Source of the DNA: Rhizophagus irregularis
Lineage: Eukaryota > Glomeromycota > Glomeromycetes > Glomerales > Glomeraceae
Length of the DNA stretch: 64,000 nucleotides
NCBI RefSeq assembly: GCF_026210795.1
Contig: NC_089439.1
Coordinates: forward strand, 2,232,001-2,296,000
Direction of reading: 5' to 3'
Shown: positions 40,690 to 50,356 of the stretch, piece after piece
How positions within the stretch are numbered: position 1 is the stretch's first letter
How the letters are laid out: each line of letters opens with the position of its first letter
Position numbers and translations under genes: made by a program
The notes under the pieces: generated by a model
What the model saw: the letters and a program-made list of their open reading frames with translations, nothing else
What the model was told of the DNA's origin: nothing
Databases searched by the model: none

Positions 40690-41063
40690 GTATATCAGAA
40701 AATTCGAATTGACTCAGGTGGCAAAAGAATAAAGAAAAAGCCACCAAAACATTGTCAGAATTGTAAGGAAACGAACGATTATTTTTAAATAAAACAAATA
40801 GTAGATTAGAAGGAATCGTTGGCAATTTTCGTAAAAATCTTCCTATGAAGACCAATAAAATTTCTATATTCCGTGCAAAATTCACTTTGAATAGCGTTCC
40901 TTGTGAATTAGAATACGATTTATCACGTTTCACATTAGAAAATTTACAAAAATTGGCTGATTTTGCAACCCAAAATTGCAACAATAAAAAGAATAACATT
41001 CCTTGTGAATTAGAATACGATTTATCACATTTCACATTAGAAAATTTACAAAAATTGGCTTGA
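40690..41063 (+). pseudogene. Type 3 Cys-module, copy 2, with doubled C-terminal motif
   Basis: The Cys part H-C-Q-N-C-K-E-T-N-D is followed by a stop because of a deletion after N-D (compare 6120-6150, where the frame continues). From 40845 a frame of 72 codons is open: N-K-I-S-I-F-R-A-K-F-T-L-N-S, then C-E-L-E-Y-D-L-S-R-F-T-L-E-N-L-Q-K-L-A, a 12-residue linker with N-C-N-N-K-K-N, and a second C-E-L-E-Y-D-L-S-H-F-T-L-E-N-L-Q-K-L-A. So the C-terminal motif is tandemly doubled. Confidence 0.55.
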
Positions 41064-41099
41064 TCTTACAACCCAAAATTTCAACACAACAATAAAAAT

Positions 41100-42190
41100 T
41101 ATCGTTCTTCTAGCAAAAAGAATTAACATATTTCGAATAATTAAATTTAAAAAATGATTTTTCCCAACCTAAACATTTTCGATATAGGAAATATAATTTT
41201 CCAATTTTAAAATTATGCTTTTTATCGTTTATATTTGATTCGATTGAGTTAAGTTTCACGCGAACAAAAAATTTTCATAAATCGAAAACATCATTTGTAT
41301 TATGTTATATTAAGAAATTATATGAATTTTTTGATTAAGGTTTTAAATTAATTATAATTTACAATAAAAAAAAAAGCAAGTGTGCACATATAAAAACTTA
41401 CACATTGTTGTGATATATTTGTTGTTTATTATTATGTTTTTTAAAATTTGCGGCGGTATAAATATTATACTGCATATAATTATATATTGCATAGTAGATT
41501 TTTATTTATTCCCAGCAAACTAGTTAGAATAATTTTTTTTTTTTGAGTTCGTTTAGATTGTTTAGATTAAAAAAAAATTCCAGATTGGTTAATTTGAATG
41601 TATTCATCCAATTACTGAGTCCCTTATAGGTCATATAAATATTTGAAAATGTCGTGATTCCGTAGGATCGGCCTTATTGCCATGATATAACTGGTCGATG
41701 CACAAATATATCATAGGGAGGCGATCAATCATTATTATATTCAAATTTTGATATGTTGCTAAATAAAATTGAAATATGAATACAAAATTTTAATTCAAAT
41801 AGGATCTATTGATGGTCTTTTGATAATTGAAGTCCATATAAAAATTGAACACTACATATCTTTAAAATTCTTATTGAAATCTCAGACTATTTTAAATCTC
41901 TATATTTAAACAATTCTTTATCTAAGTACAGTATTATTAATATTGTTCGGATCCTGAACCAATCAAATAATAATGAATTTACTACTTAATTTTATCTTTT
42001 TAAAATTAAAATTATTAAATCATCATGACTTACAAATTTAATTATAATTTGAGTTTTTTTTTTAATAAAAACCGAGACTAACTTATTTTCTCAAAAAAAA
42101 AGTGTTAGGAAACAATTACCATTTTTTTTTGTAATTTTTTTTTATTACGAAAAGAATGAATTAAAAAAAATGGTGATTTCTAAATAAGGT
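41100..42190 (+). repeat. Spacer of the duplicated segment, copy 2
   Basis: Near-identical over long runs to 6440-7510, with a few small indels (for example an extra phrase AGGGAGGCG near 41716). No gene. Confidence 0.65.
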
Positions 42191-42194
42191 TAGT

Positions 42195-42400
42195 TTTATG
42201 GATATAAGTATATTCATGAATTGGAATACGACATATCGAGTTTATCTTCAGAATACTACAAAAACTTGTTGCTATTACTTTTGCTATTTTTATTCGTGTA
42301 ACTACAATTTATCGTTAGTATTATATTTCTGGTTCAAATTTATTTTTTTAGTTATTACCGCCAAAAAAAGTATATGTGTATATTTTTAAAGGAAATTTAT
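42195..42400 (+). pseudogene. Cys-module C-terminal fragment, copy 4
   Basis: GAATTGGAATACGACATATCG, CAGAATACTACAAAAACTTG, then the flank with AATTTATCGTTAGTATTATA. As at 7525. The 63-codon ORF over it is in a different frame. Confidence 0.6.
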
Positions 42401-43039
42401 AATATTAATTGCTAAAAATGTAAAAAAAAAAGAAGTACTGTATCAAACCCTTCTATTAAAGATTAAATTGATAGAATAAAATTAAATATTTAATATAAAA
42501 ATAAATAAAGACTTCAACTTGCTTGCTGCTTCAGTAAAAGCTAAACGAAATAAAACAATACAAAAGGAGTGGAACCAATGAAGTTGAACAGCGATTAAAG
42601 AATATTTACTCCGTGAAATAAAAATAAAAATAAAAGTAGTTGAAAAAAAATGGAAGAAATGTCACACAATTAGAGTAAAACGCCGATAATAATGAATCAT
42701 TTTCGTAACTAGTTTATTATGTTGTACAAAATAGTTTATTATATATTTGTATTACCTATGAAATCTTGGATAAGGCCGTTAGCACGTGATTCTATTGTCC
42801 CTTTTTATTCATTAATTTACGAATGTATTTCGTAAACTCGTACATTCGATAAAATAATCTACATAACTTATCATACCATCTTAAATAATTTCTTAATAAT
42901 CTTAATTCATAAAATTTGTGCTTTTGATAAATTATTTGAAAATATTTTTGCTAATTGCCCGAGAGTCGATTTTGCCTTGATAAATGTAAATATTAACAGT
43001 AATTATTATGATACTTATAAGATGGATATTTTGAATTAA
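42400..43039 (-). repeat. Spacer and inverted type 2 3' flank
   Basis: 42400-42700 repeats 7720-7960 and 34640-34960. 42840-43039 is the inverted type 2 flank (inverse of TTTATCAAGGCAAAATCGAC). About 42690-42860 is a stretch not seen in the other copies, with the inverted phrase pair TCGTAA.../TTACGA; perhaps a small insertion. Confidence 0.5.
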
Positions 43040-43300
43040 TTATGTAGGTTTTCTAAAGATGTATTCTAATTCGTTGATTAAAGTAAATTTTGCATTGAAG
43101 ATAGAAAATGAATTAACCTTATTCGGCTTTATAGGATTTTCATGAAAATTGTCAATAACCTCTTTTATTTTATTGCAGTCGTTCGTTTCTTTACAATCTG
43201 GACAAAGTTTTTGAGGTTTTCTCCTAGTTCTCATGTTACTTGAATTGATTCTTTGAGCATATGAGTTCTTTGTTCGTGATGATTTTTGATGATATTGTAA
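43040..43300 (-). pseudogene. Type 2 Cys-module, ATG lost
   Basis: Minus strand. The ATG is changed to ATA and the N-terminal part is frameshifted, but from S-Y-A-Q-R-I-N the frame is good: M-R-T-R-R-K-P-Q-K-L-C-P-D-C-K-E-T-N-D-C-N-K, I-D-N-F-H-E-N, F-S-I-F-N-A-K-F-T-L, tail I-F-R-K-P-T. The frame is open as far as 43330 and an inner Met (at M-R-T-R) is available. It follows a type 4 relic by about 40 bp. Confidence 0.5.
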
Positions 43301-43329
43301 AATAATTGTTAGTAAATTGTGATAAATCA

Positions 43330-43520
43330 TATTCCACCTCGCACGGTATATTGCTAAGTTTAATTTCGCATTAAACTTGGAAATTTTATCGACTTCTCTC
43401 TTTGATAATTTTTTCGAATTTACTTACTTTATCAGAAAAAGATTCAACACGATTACTCGTATCTTTGCAATCAGGACAAAGTTTAGGAGGTCTTTTCCTA
43501 ACTCACTTGCTATTATTTAG
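43330..43520 (-). pseudogene. Type 4 Cys-module relic
   Basis: Minus strand: V-R-K-R-P-P-K-L-C-P-D-C-K-D-T-S-N-R-V, the middle D-K-V-S-K-F-E-K-I-I-K-E, a frameshift, then N-I-P-C-E-V-E-Y-D-L-S-Q-F-T. Third Cys absent. The spacer to the next module is much shorter than elsewhere. Confidence 0.55.
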
Positions 43521-43559
43521 TTTTATTTTTTGAACGTATTGCGATTTCAGTTTGAACGT

Positions 43560-45400
43560 TTTGACGACATTGCAAAATAAAATAACGGTTCATTTTAATT
43601 ACATACTCTATAAATGTAAAAACTTCGTAAATATGATACATTTACGGAAATAACATGAAATAAAAAAAACCCGGAATAAATTTTTTATGGGGTACAGGAT
43701 TTTCAAGTTATCAAACTTCATTCCAACTTAATGAAATAAAGTAATTCCCAATTATGAAATAAATGAACTAATTAAGTTAAATAATTCATTATCGAAAAAA
43801 ATTTTACCCAAATTATCCTTTGTAATTTAATTACTAATTAAATGACTGTCTAGTTCAAAACCTTATTTACTACATAATATCCGATAAGTTTATATTTCAT
43901 AAGTATTAAAGTATAATCATCGATTAATTCAAGAATATTAAATAAATGAATGAGGTATATCCACAAAGACTTTTTGAAACAGTTTATTATTTTACTTTTT
44001 TTGGACACAATAGATAATATAGATAATAAGTAATAAATTATTTGGAAAAAGGGTCTAATATAAAAAAGCAAAACAATACTTTTGGTATTCTTGGAAAGTA
44101 TTAGTATTTTGTATTTCTATTATTGAAATAATAAGATTTGGTGAACAATTTATACTTTTTCTGTAATGCAAGATGATTTGGTTTATTTATATATTATATA
44201 CATGAACAAAAAGAACATATAAATAATATCTTCCAAACTCAATCATATCTAAAAATAATTGATACATTCCTATTTTCATATTTGGGTTCGGTTATGAATT
44301 TTTCCCTCGGGCATGATATATTCTGAATCTTCACTGCGCGTTACATTTTATATGGACGCGTTGCACACGTTTTGATTTGGTTATATATATATATAATGAA
44401 TTTGATCGCAAAATGAATACTTATTACTCTGAGTGTAATCTCGGCTTTTTAGTATAAACAAATCGATATTCATTTAAAAAAGGAAATGATTAATCTAGGT
44501 TCATTATATTACTAAATAGAAGATAAATTTTAATATGTTTTATGAGGTTTTGAAATTATTTTTGATTTGTAATTTTATTACGGAACTTCTGGAACTCCAA
44601 AGATTCTGGATCAAGGACATTGGCTAATTGGCTTAAACAATTTCTTTTTTTAACTAATTATAGATAATTATTCTTTGATGATAAATTGTAATTATTTGGA
44701 TACAAAGAAAATAAATCAAGTGCTGTTTCATCCATGAATGGGTGCATGATTGTTTCAATAGGAATTTTGTTTTTTTTTTTATACAACGACCAACCAATAA
44801 GTGCTCTCATTCATCGCATTTACTAGGAATTAAGACTAAATAAGAATTGTTAATATTAGAACACGTATAATCAAAAACAATCATTCATTCTAAATTAATC
44901 GACAAGTGATTTAAATTATCTTGTTTTACATTAATGGGCATGATCATCATTAATTTATACGAAAAAAAAACACAACAAATTTAGTAATTAAGAAAGGGAA
45001 TTTAGATTTTGTGCGTGATGCATTTTATGCACCCAGCATAATCTTTTTGTGTGCATGGGGATTATTTATTTTTATTTCTCAAAGTGAACAAAGTATGAAT
45101 GGGAATTATTTAAATTTATTTGTCGGATATTTATTTACCATTGTAACACCAACAATTTTATAATTAAAATTCTACCCCACGTGACCGGTGACATTTAATG
45201 GATGTGAAAAAAATAATGGAGGCAAAGTCCCTCCAGATAAATATAAACAGTGAAAACGCGGTGGGTGTGATGCCGGTGATGAATATTTTGATGTTGCTGG
45301 GATATTTGTGATAGTCACGTGATTTATCCAAACTTTTTACCTACGATCACGCCATTTTACTCCCCTTATTTTTCTTTTCTCTCATTTATTATTTACGATT
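43560..45400. other. No gene seen
   Basis: 43610-43690 has a diverged relative of the ATCCGTT MITE. The rest is single-copy AT-rich sequence. 45170-45340 is less AT-rich (for example GAAAACGCGGTGGGTGTGATG and CACGTGATTTATCC) and lies in front of the small ORF at 45417; it may be its promoter. Confidence 0.35.
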
Positions 45401-45416
45401 ATTTACGGCTTTAACA

Positions 45417-45548
45417 ATGTCAATGAGTGATATTGAATCTATGTCCAGTGATGGCTCTGATAGTGACCTTTCTACTGAAGAATTTCTTGAGAATATTCCA
45501 GACGAAAGTGACTTAAGCAATCAGGAAGTCTTGGCTTCATTAACTTAG
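45417..45548 (+). CDS. Small acidic ORF, 43 residues, unknown
   Basis: ATG 45417 to TAG 45546-45548. Begins M-S-M-S-D-I-E-S and is rich in Ser, Asp and Glu (S-S-D-G-S-D-S-D, then T-E-E-F-L-E-N-I-P-D-E-S-D-L-S-N). Third-position and residue use is unlike the AT-rich noise around it. No Cys, no membrane segment. It could be a small gene, or the first exon of a longer one, or a fragment left by transposition; no recognisable splice donor decides. Upstream sequence is unusually GC-rich for this window. No family recognised. Confidence 0.4.
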   Translation: MSMSDIESMSSDGSDSDLSTEEFLENIPDESDLSNQEVLASLT

Positions 45549-45549
45549 G

Positions 45550-46729
45550 GTTAGGGACAGGGATGGTTTGTTTAAGAAAAAAAAATGCTAATTCTAATTT
45601 TCTTTTTGATTTTGCATTGACTTATTTTCGGGTCTAGGAGTTGGTTTAAGTTTAGACATTGACTTAGAATATTAACAGATTCAGGAAAAAATATGAGTTT
45701 TTGCCTTTCACTTTTATATATGATTGTTAATTGACATTTACGACGAAAAATTGTTAACATTGTTTTAATTGTAGGTATTGTAGTCGTATTATTCAAAGTT
45801 TCATTTTTATCAGTAATTATATTATTATTAGGGATGTGTAAAAAAAAAAGTATGTGCACTTTTGAATGACATGATTTTATTAGAAATGAACATTCAAATA
45901 AATCACGTTTTATAAATTTTATATTTTATAGTCTTTAAACATGAACTCTTTTTAATTAATGTAAATTTTCATTGAAGATAAAAAATTGATTATTCTTATT
46001 TAGGAATAACATATGTAATTGGATGAATACGTTCAAATTAATCAATCTGAAATGTTTTTTCAATCTAAACGAACTGCCTTTTTTTTAAGTTGGAATGTGT
46101 ACATCAAAATTATTAAAGTTGCACATGATGTAATTTTATATTTTAATCGTGTATTATAGCAGTATAGCTAGTATAAAAATACAATATCCTACTCAAGTCC
46201 TTAAAAAATGAAAAACAATGGAGAGATGTCATTATAAACATCAAATGACAACATAACTACTATTTGTGAAATATTGTGAAATAGTCCAAATTTTCGGAAA
46301 CGAGTTTCACAAATTCACGTGGGTTGTTTTAAATGTAGACTTTATCAAACTGATCTAATAATAAATGCAGCTCCGTTTTGTGGTTTCTATTCATGCACGA
46401 TGCCGATCCTGCTGTAAGCTGTATGATAAATCCTTAAAGTTACGCCCAGTAGGATCGGCGTTCAGCGAGGAGTTAGGTGACAATTTATTTTCAATAAAGC
46501 CTATTGAGTAATAATTCATGAGCTTAATAAAGATTTTAGTAAAATATAACATTTGCATATCTCTACTGCTGCCATTTGTCACATTACTATAATGCAGTCA
46601 TTCTTTAAATATTCGACTGGAATTACATTGTCAATAACAAAGTTTATAATATACTCGTATGCTATATATATACTATGATGAATACGATATAGTAACAAAT
46701 GATTTATTTATTAATCTTGAATAAAGCAC
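45550..46729. other. No certain gene
   Basis: The minus-strand ORF at 45572-45859 (95 codons, P-T-I-K-T-M-L-T-I-F-R-R-K-C near the middle) has somewhat protein-like composition but no recognised motif and is not repeated elsewhere. 46000-46080 and 46230-46520 hold scraps of repeats from 6900, 3400 and 36150. Confidence 0.3.
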
Positions 46730-46890
46730 GAACGCTACACAATATAAAACGCGTAAAACTCAACCAAATAAAATAACTAATAGTTTATTCCAAAATTCTA
46801 AAATTCCCGGATGGACCTTTTTCTTATAAAAAGAGTTATGAAATTTTTACGTAAATTATTTCGTTACTCGCAATATCTAATGTCGCATAA
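46730..46890 (+). promoter_or_regulatory. Conserved upstream block, copy 5
   Basis: ACACAATATAAAACGCG, a 45-bp unshared piece (AAACTCAACCAAATAAAAT onward), then CTTATAAAAAGAG (TATA-like), TTATTTCGTTACTCGC and AATATCTAATGTCGC. Confidence 0.45.
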
Positions 46891-47181
46891 ACGAAGTAGA
46901 ACGCATCTCTACATTCAAAAATAAATCTCGATAATAACAAAAGAATTAGGAGAAAGCTCCCAAAACTTTATTATAATTGTAAAGAAACAATTGATTGCGT
47001 TAAATTAGTTTCCAGCAAAGTAAATAAGATTGAAGAAATTGCAAATAATTTTAAAAATCTTCAAAAGAAACACTTTCTGAAATACGGCCTATCGAGTTTT
47101 ACTTTAGAAAACTTACAGAAGCTTGTTGCAATCACTACACAATTTCACAACCCTAATTCTTCTTCTGAATCATCTAAGTAA
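46885..47181 (+). pseudogene. Type 1 Cys-module, copy 5 (open, no ATG)
   Basis: The only type 1 copy with one unbroken frame through the whole module, from about 46885 to TAA 47179-47181 (some 98 codons): S-K-I-N-L-D-N-N-K-R-I-R-R-K-L-P-K-L-Y-Y-N-C-K-E-T-I-D-C-V-K-L, middle K-I-E-E-I-A-N-N-F-K-N, and the end Y-G-L-S-S-F-T-L-E-N-L-Q-K-L-V-A-I-T-T-Q-F-H-N-P-N-S-S-S-E-S-S-K. First Cys is Tyr. No in-frame ATG; the ATG of the leader is out of frame and soon stops. Either a spliced exon or a relic that happens to be open. Confidence 0.45.
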
Positions 47182-47315
47182 AAAGTGAAGTACCGAAAAT
47201 TAAAATTTTTTTTTTTGATTTTACTTTCTATTTAGACGATTTTTTTAAAGAAATTTCTTTTTCCGCTATTTGACTTGTGTGACCGACAATTTATCGTTAT
47301 TATAATCATTTTACA

Positions 47316-47564
47316 ATTCCATCAAAAAATGATCACGAACAAAGAACTCCATATGTTCAAAGTATCAATTTAAGTAATATGAGAACTAGGAGAAAATCTC
47401 AAAAACTTTGTCCAGATTGTAAGGAAACGAACGACTGCAATAAAATAGAGGAGATTATTGACGAAAATCCCATAAATCAGAATAAGGTTAATCAATTTTC
47501 TATCTTCAATGCAAAATTTACTTTAAACGACGAATTAGAATACATCATTAGAAAATCTACATAA
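47316..47564 (+). pseudogene. Type 2 Cys-module, ATG changed to ATT
   Basis: The ATG-TCA of other copies reads ATT-CCA here, but the frame then stays open for 82 codons: S-K-N-D-H-E-Q-R-T-P-Y-V-Q-S-I-N-L-S-N-M-R-T-R-R-K-S-Q-K-L-C-P-D-C-K-E-T-N-D is readable in order, with N-D-C-N-K complete. A deletion removes N-F-H (reads I-I-D-E-N-P). Tail I-I-R-K-S-T. Translation could start only at the inner Met at 47379. Confidence 0.45.
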
Positions 47565-47587
47565 TTAATTCAAAATATCCATCTTCT

Positions 47588-47778
47588 AATGAAATCACGT
47601 GATTAAAAAATAATATCACAATTTCGGCCAGAATTAAGATGTCTTAATTTAGGCAAAAATTAAGTGGTTCTAATTCTGGCCGAAATTAATTAATTTCAGG
47701 CAAAATTGGCAAATCATGTGACTGAGTTCGGTATATCAAAAATTTTTTACTATGTTTTATAATACGCGGTATTCAAGT
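47588..47778. mobile_element. 190-bp insertion in type 2 flank
   Basis: The flank reads CCATCTTCTA, then this insertion, then CAAGTATTGTATAATCACTG; uninterrupted in the sister copies (CTTCTAAGTATCGTAATAATCAC at 5834). The interior has GGCCAGAATTAAG and its inverse TTCTGGCCGAAATT. Ends are only weakly inverted (AATCACGTGATT / AATCATGTGACT), so the class is unclear. Confidence 0.5.
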
Positions 47779-47799
47779 ATTGTATAATCACTGTTAATA

Positions 47800-48259
47800 T
47801 TTATCAAGGCAAAATCGACTCTCGGGCAATTAGCAAAAAATATTTACTATGATAAAAATTTTAAGATTATTTCGAAATTGTTAATCGTCGCCCCCTTAAA
47901 AAATTTTTTTTTTGATTTTATTCCTTTATTTTCCACTCACTATTTTTTTTAAAAAAAAAATTTCTTTTTTATTATCGCCTCCTTTTCATAAATTTTTTTT
48001 GGATATGTCGAAAATGATTATTATCGCCGTTTTCAAACCCGGCTTAAATCACACGTCATCAAATAAGTTGTAAGGACGATCGGGTATTTCCATCAACTCT
48101 AAAATCAAACTAAACTGACTATCGACTTAAAATGTCATTATGGCGGCGCCAGATCTTTCTAGATTTGAGTTGACCGAAATTGGTGATTATAGACAGGTCT
48201 CAACCGCAATAAAGTTTGTTGGTAGTACGGTGATAGTTTAATTTTTCCAAAAAAAGTGA
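47800..48259. other. Repeat shared with 28560-28690; possible short exon
   Basis: The end of the type 2 flank up to about 47880, then poly-T. In 48140-48241 the plus strand reads M-A-A-P-D-L-S-R-F-E-L-T-E-I-G-D-Y-R-Q-V-S-T and further V-G-S-T-V-I-V, stop: 33 codons with balanced composition. The last third is shared with 28630-28670. It may be a relic of an unknown gene. Confidence 0.3.
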
Positions 48260-48975
48260 CTATGTGTAGTGAATATATAGTAAAATAGTACTGTACGGTA
48301 CTACAAATTTGGACAGACGTTCGAAAAAAATTTTTAATTTTTCCGTACTCAGACGGACTATTAAAAATAAATTTTGATTTTCCGTATTAATAATTTTACA
48401 TCGTAGCATCATGCGATAGAACTTTCGATAATGAACATGTTACAATTACATAATATTTGAGTAACATAATTGATCTGATTAATTTATATATTTGTAATGT
48501 AATGATTTTAACTGACGATTTGTTTATTGTATATTTATCATAAATATCTCTTTTAATCTTTACTGCTTTGAAGAAGAAAATAATTGTAAATAATATTCCG
48601 ATGTTGAAGATTTTCCAATTGAATTAGTAAGTTCTGAATTTGAACAGGTTTATATAATTATTATGACTTTATGAGTCAATTTTATTATTATAGAGCTGAA
48701 TATTATTAAAGAAATAGAAATTTATAAGCTTACCTTCAAAGAGTATAATTGATATATTTATGTTTTTTAACATAAAGTATTTTATTAAAAAACAAACATG
48801 TACGAAAATTCAAATTGTACGAAAATTCAAAGTCGTACGATAATTTTTAAAGCATTCGTATGCACTAGTATAAAAAAATTTATCTGTTAGAAACGTACGT
48901 ACGAACAAAAAGGATTAAAGTCCGTCCGAATTGTATTACCGTACAGTACTACTTTACTTAATACCTATGTGTAGT
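48260..48975. mobile_element. 694-bp Mutator-like MITE with 11-bp target duplication
   Basis: CTATGTGTAGT is at 48260-48270 and 48965-48975. Element 48271-48964 has inverted ends (TAGTACTGTACGG and CCGTACAGTACTA with surrounding similarity GTAAAATAG / CTACTTTAC, and GGACAGAC / GTCCGTCC further in). No ORF. The empty site is visible at 28690 (ACTATATGTAATCCAG). An 11-bp duplication with long inverted ends fits a non-autonomous MULE (inference). Confidence 0.8.
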
Positions 48976-49034
48976 CCAGATCTTAATTTTGATTAATATA
49001 ACTACTTAATAAATATTATAATAATATGAAATAT

Positions 49035-50356
49035 ATAGATGAACAGTATTCGAACATTTGTTTCAACGATATAGCAGACACTATGGCAAAATCAGGTCGC
49101 TTTGAACATGTAGCTACCTCTATAACTCATAATCATATTCCTTCGCAGACCTTCACCATTTTATGGGAATAAAAGATTCCTCTAGATAAAGACGTACGAT
49201 AAAATTATTAATTACAAGAGAATTGACAATCATCTTAATCATAATGAACTAGCCGATATTCAACAATTCACCAAGAAACATATGATTCACTGGTCCTTAA
49301 CAACCAAATGGCTTAATTTTAACGCTCATAAAGAACCTACCAGCAACAAACATACAAAGGACGTATCGTGGAAAATTAAAACGTCTACAAACACTTTGCC
49401 TACATTAGATATCCTGAATCGAAACTATCCCAACCTTATTCGTAATCGTACCAATTGCTTATTATGCAACTCTCAAACTGAGACAAATCAACATATATGG
49501 CAGTGTCCGAATTTAATTCCAGACATTCGATCCACCTTTTTATTACTTTTAGAAGTAGCGGGAAAAATTTTGCGAGAAAATGCAGACAAAATTTTCGCTT
49601 TGTATTACGGATTCACTTAAATACTCGAACACTTTCCAATGGATCTATAAGGATCTTCCTCCGTCGGAGGATGCGATATTGCTCATTCGATCATACGTTA
49701 CTCAGGACTTGTATCACATTTTTAAAGTACATTTTAACACACAAAAAGAAGCTAATAGGGCTTTAATGGCCTTTTTGCAATTATCTTTACAATTGATCAA
49801 ACTTAATGTTTGGAAAAAACGTTCAGTGATATGGAAACAATGGAAATTATCGCAAGGAACAATTTAAAAATTACTACAAAACTTCGCGCTCTTCTACAAC
49901 GAGACAACACGGAAAGTGTAGACGCCCATTACCAGCACCTTACGAATATTGTAATCCTTTTATGGATTTTAGATCTTATAAAAATTCAGCGGATTTGTTA
50001 TTTATAATATTTACTTCATCTGTTTTCCTTCATAGCAGCAATTTTTATCTCCATATAGATCATAGTTTATCTTTAGAAGCTCCTACTTCGCGTATAGACA
50101 ATAGACATATTACATTTTATGTATAGTTACCTACCACTAGATCATACTACTATTTTCTCGGCCTCCTGATTAGGTTTGGTCGGAACGCTAGTCAGTTTTT
50201 TTTTTCTGGTGAGGATCCGCCTTGAGAGTCTTAGGTCCTTTGGATTTGGATGAAGTTTTATAATATTTCCCTTTTAATTCGATAGAATAGTTTTGTGACT
50301 TTCATTGTAATTCTCTTTGCTATCCATAAAATAAATAAATAAATAGATGAACAGTA
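49035..50356 (+). mobile_element. 5'-truncated LINE with 14-bp target duplication
   Basis: ATAGATGAACAGTA occurs at 49035-49048 and 50343-50356. Between them (49049-50342) is the 3' end of a LINE: end of RNase H, C-terminal zinc motif, 3' UTR with a stretch CTTTCATTGTAATTCTC, and a tail of (AATA)n. A dead-on-arrival insertion. The 3' UTR does not match that of the 16355-24819 LINE, so it is another family. Confidence 0.85.
49049..50008 (+). pseudogene. LINE ORF2 C-terminal remnant
   Basis: Begins at the end of RNase H: N-D-I-A-D-T-M-A-K-S-G-R-F-E, which corresponds to D-D-A-D-L-L-A-K-A-G-A-H in the full-length LINE. Stops and shifts follow to about 49280, then H-W-S-L-T-T-K-W-L-N and the zinc motif C-L-L-C-N-S-Q-T-E-T-N-Q-H-I-W-Q-C (C-x2-C-x8-H-x3-C, same spacing as in the intact ORF2). 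Later parts lie in three different frames (I-W-K-Q-W-K-L-S-Q; T-K-L-R-A-L-L-Q-R), so at least three indels have occurred. Confidence 0.8.

Noticed and set aside
4808-47564. Idea that the repeated Cys modules form a CRISPR-like or tandem satellite array
   Set aside because: Copies are hundreds to thousands of bases apart, diverged, of both orientations and contain protein-like patterns; they are segmental duplicates, not a regular array.
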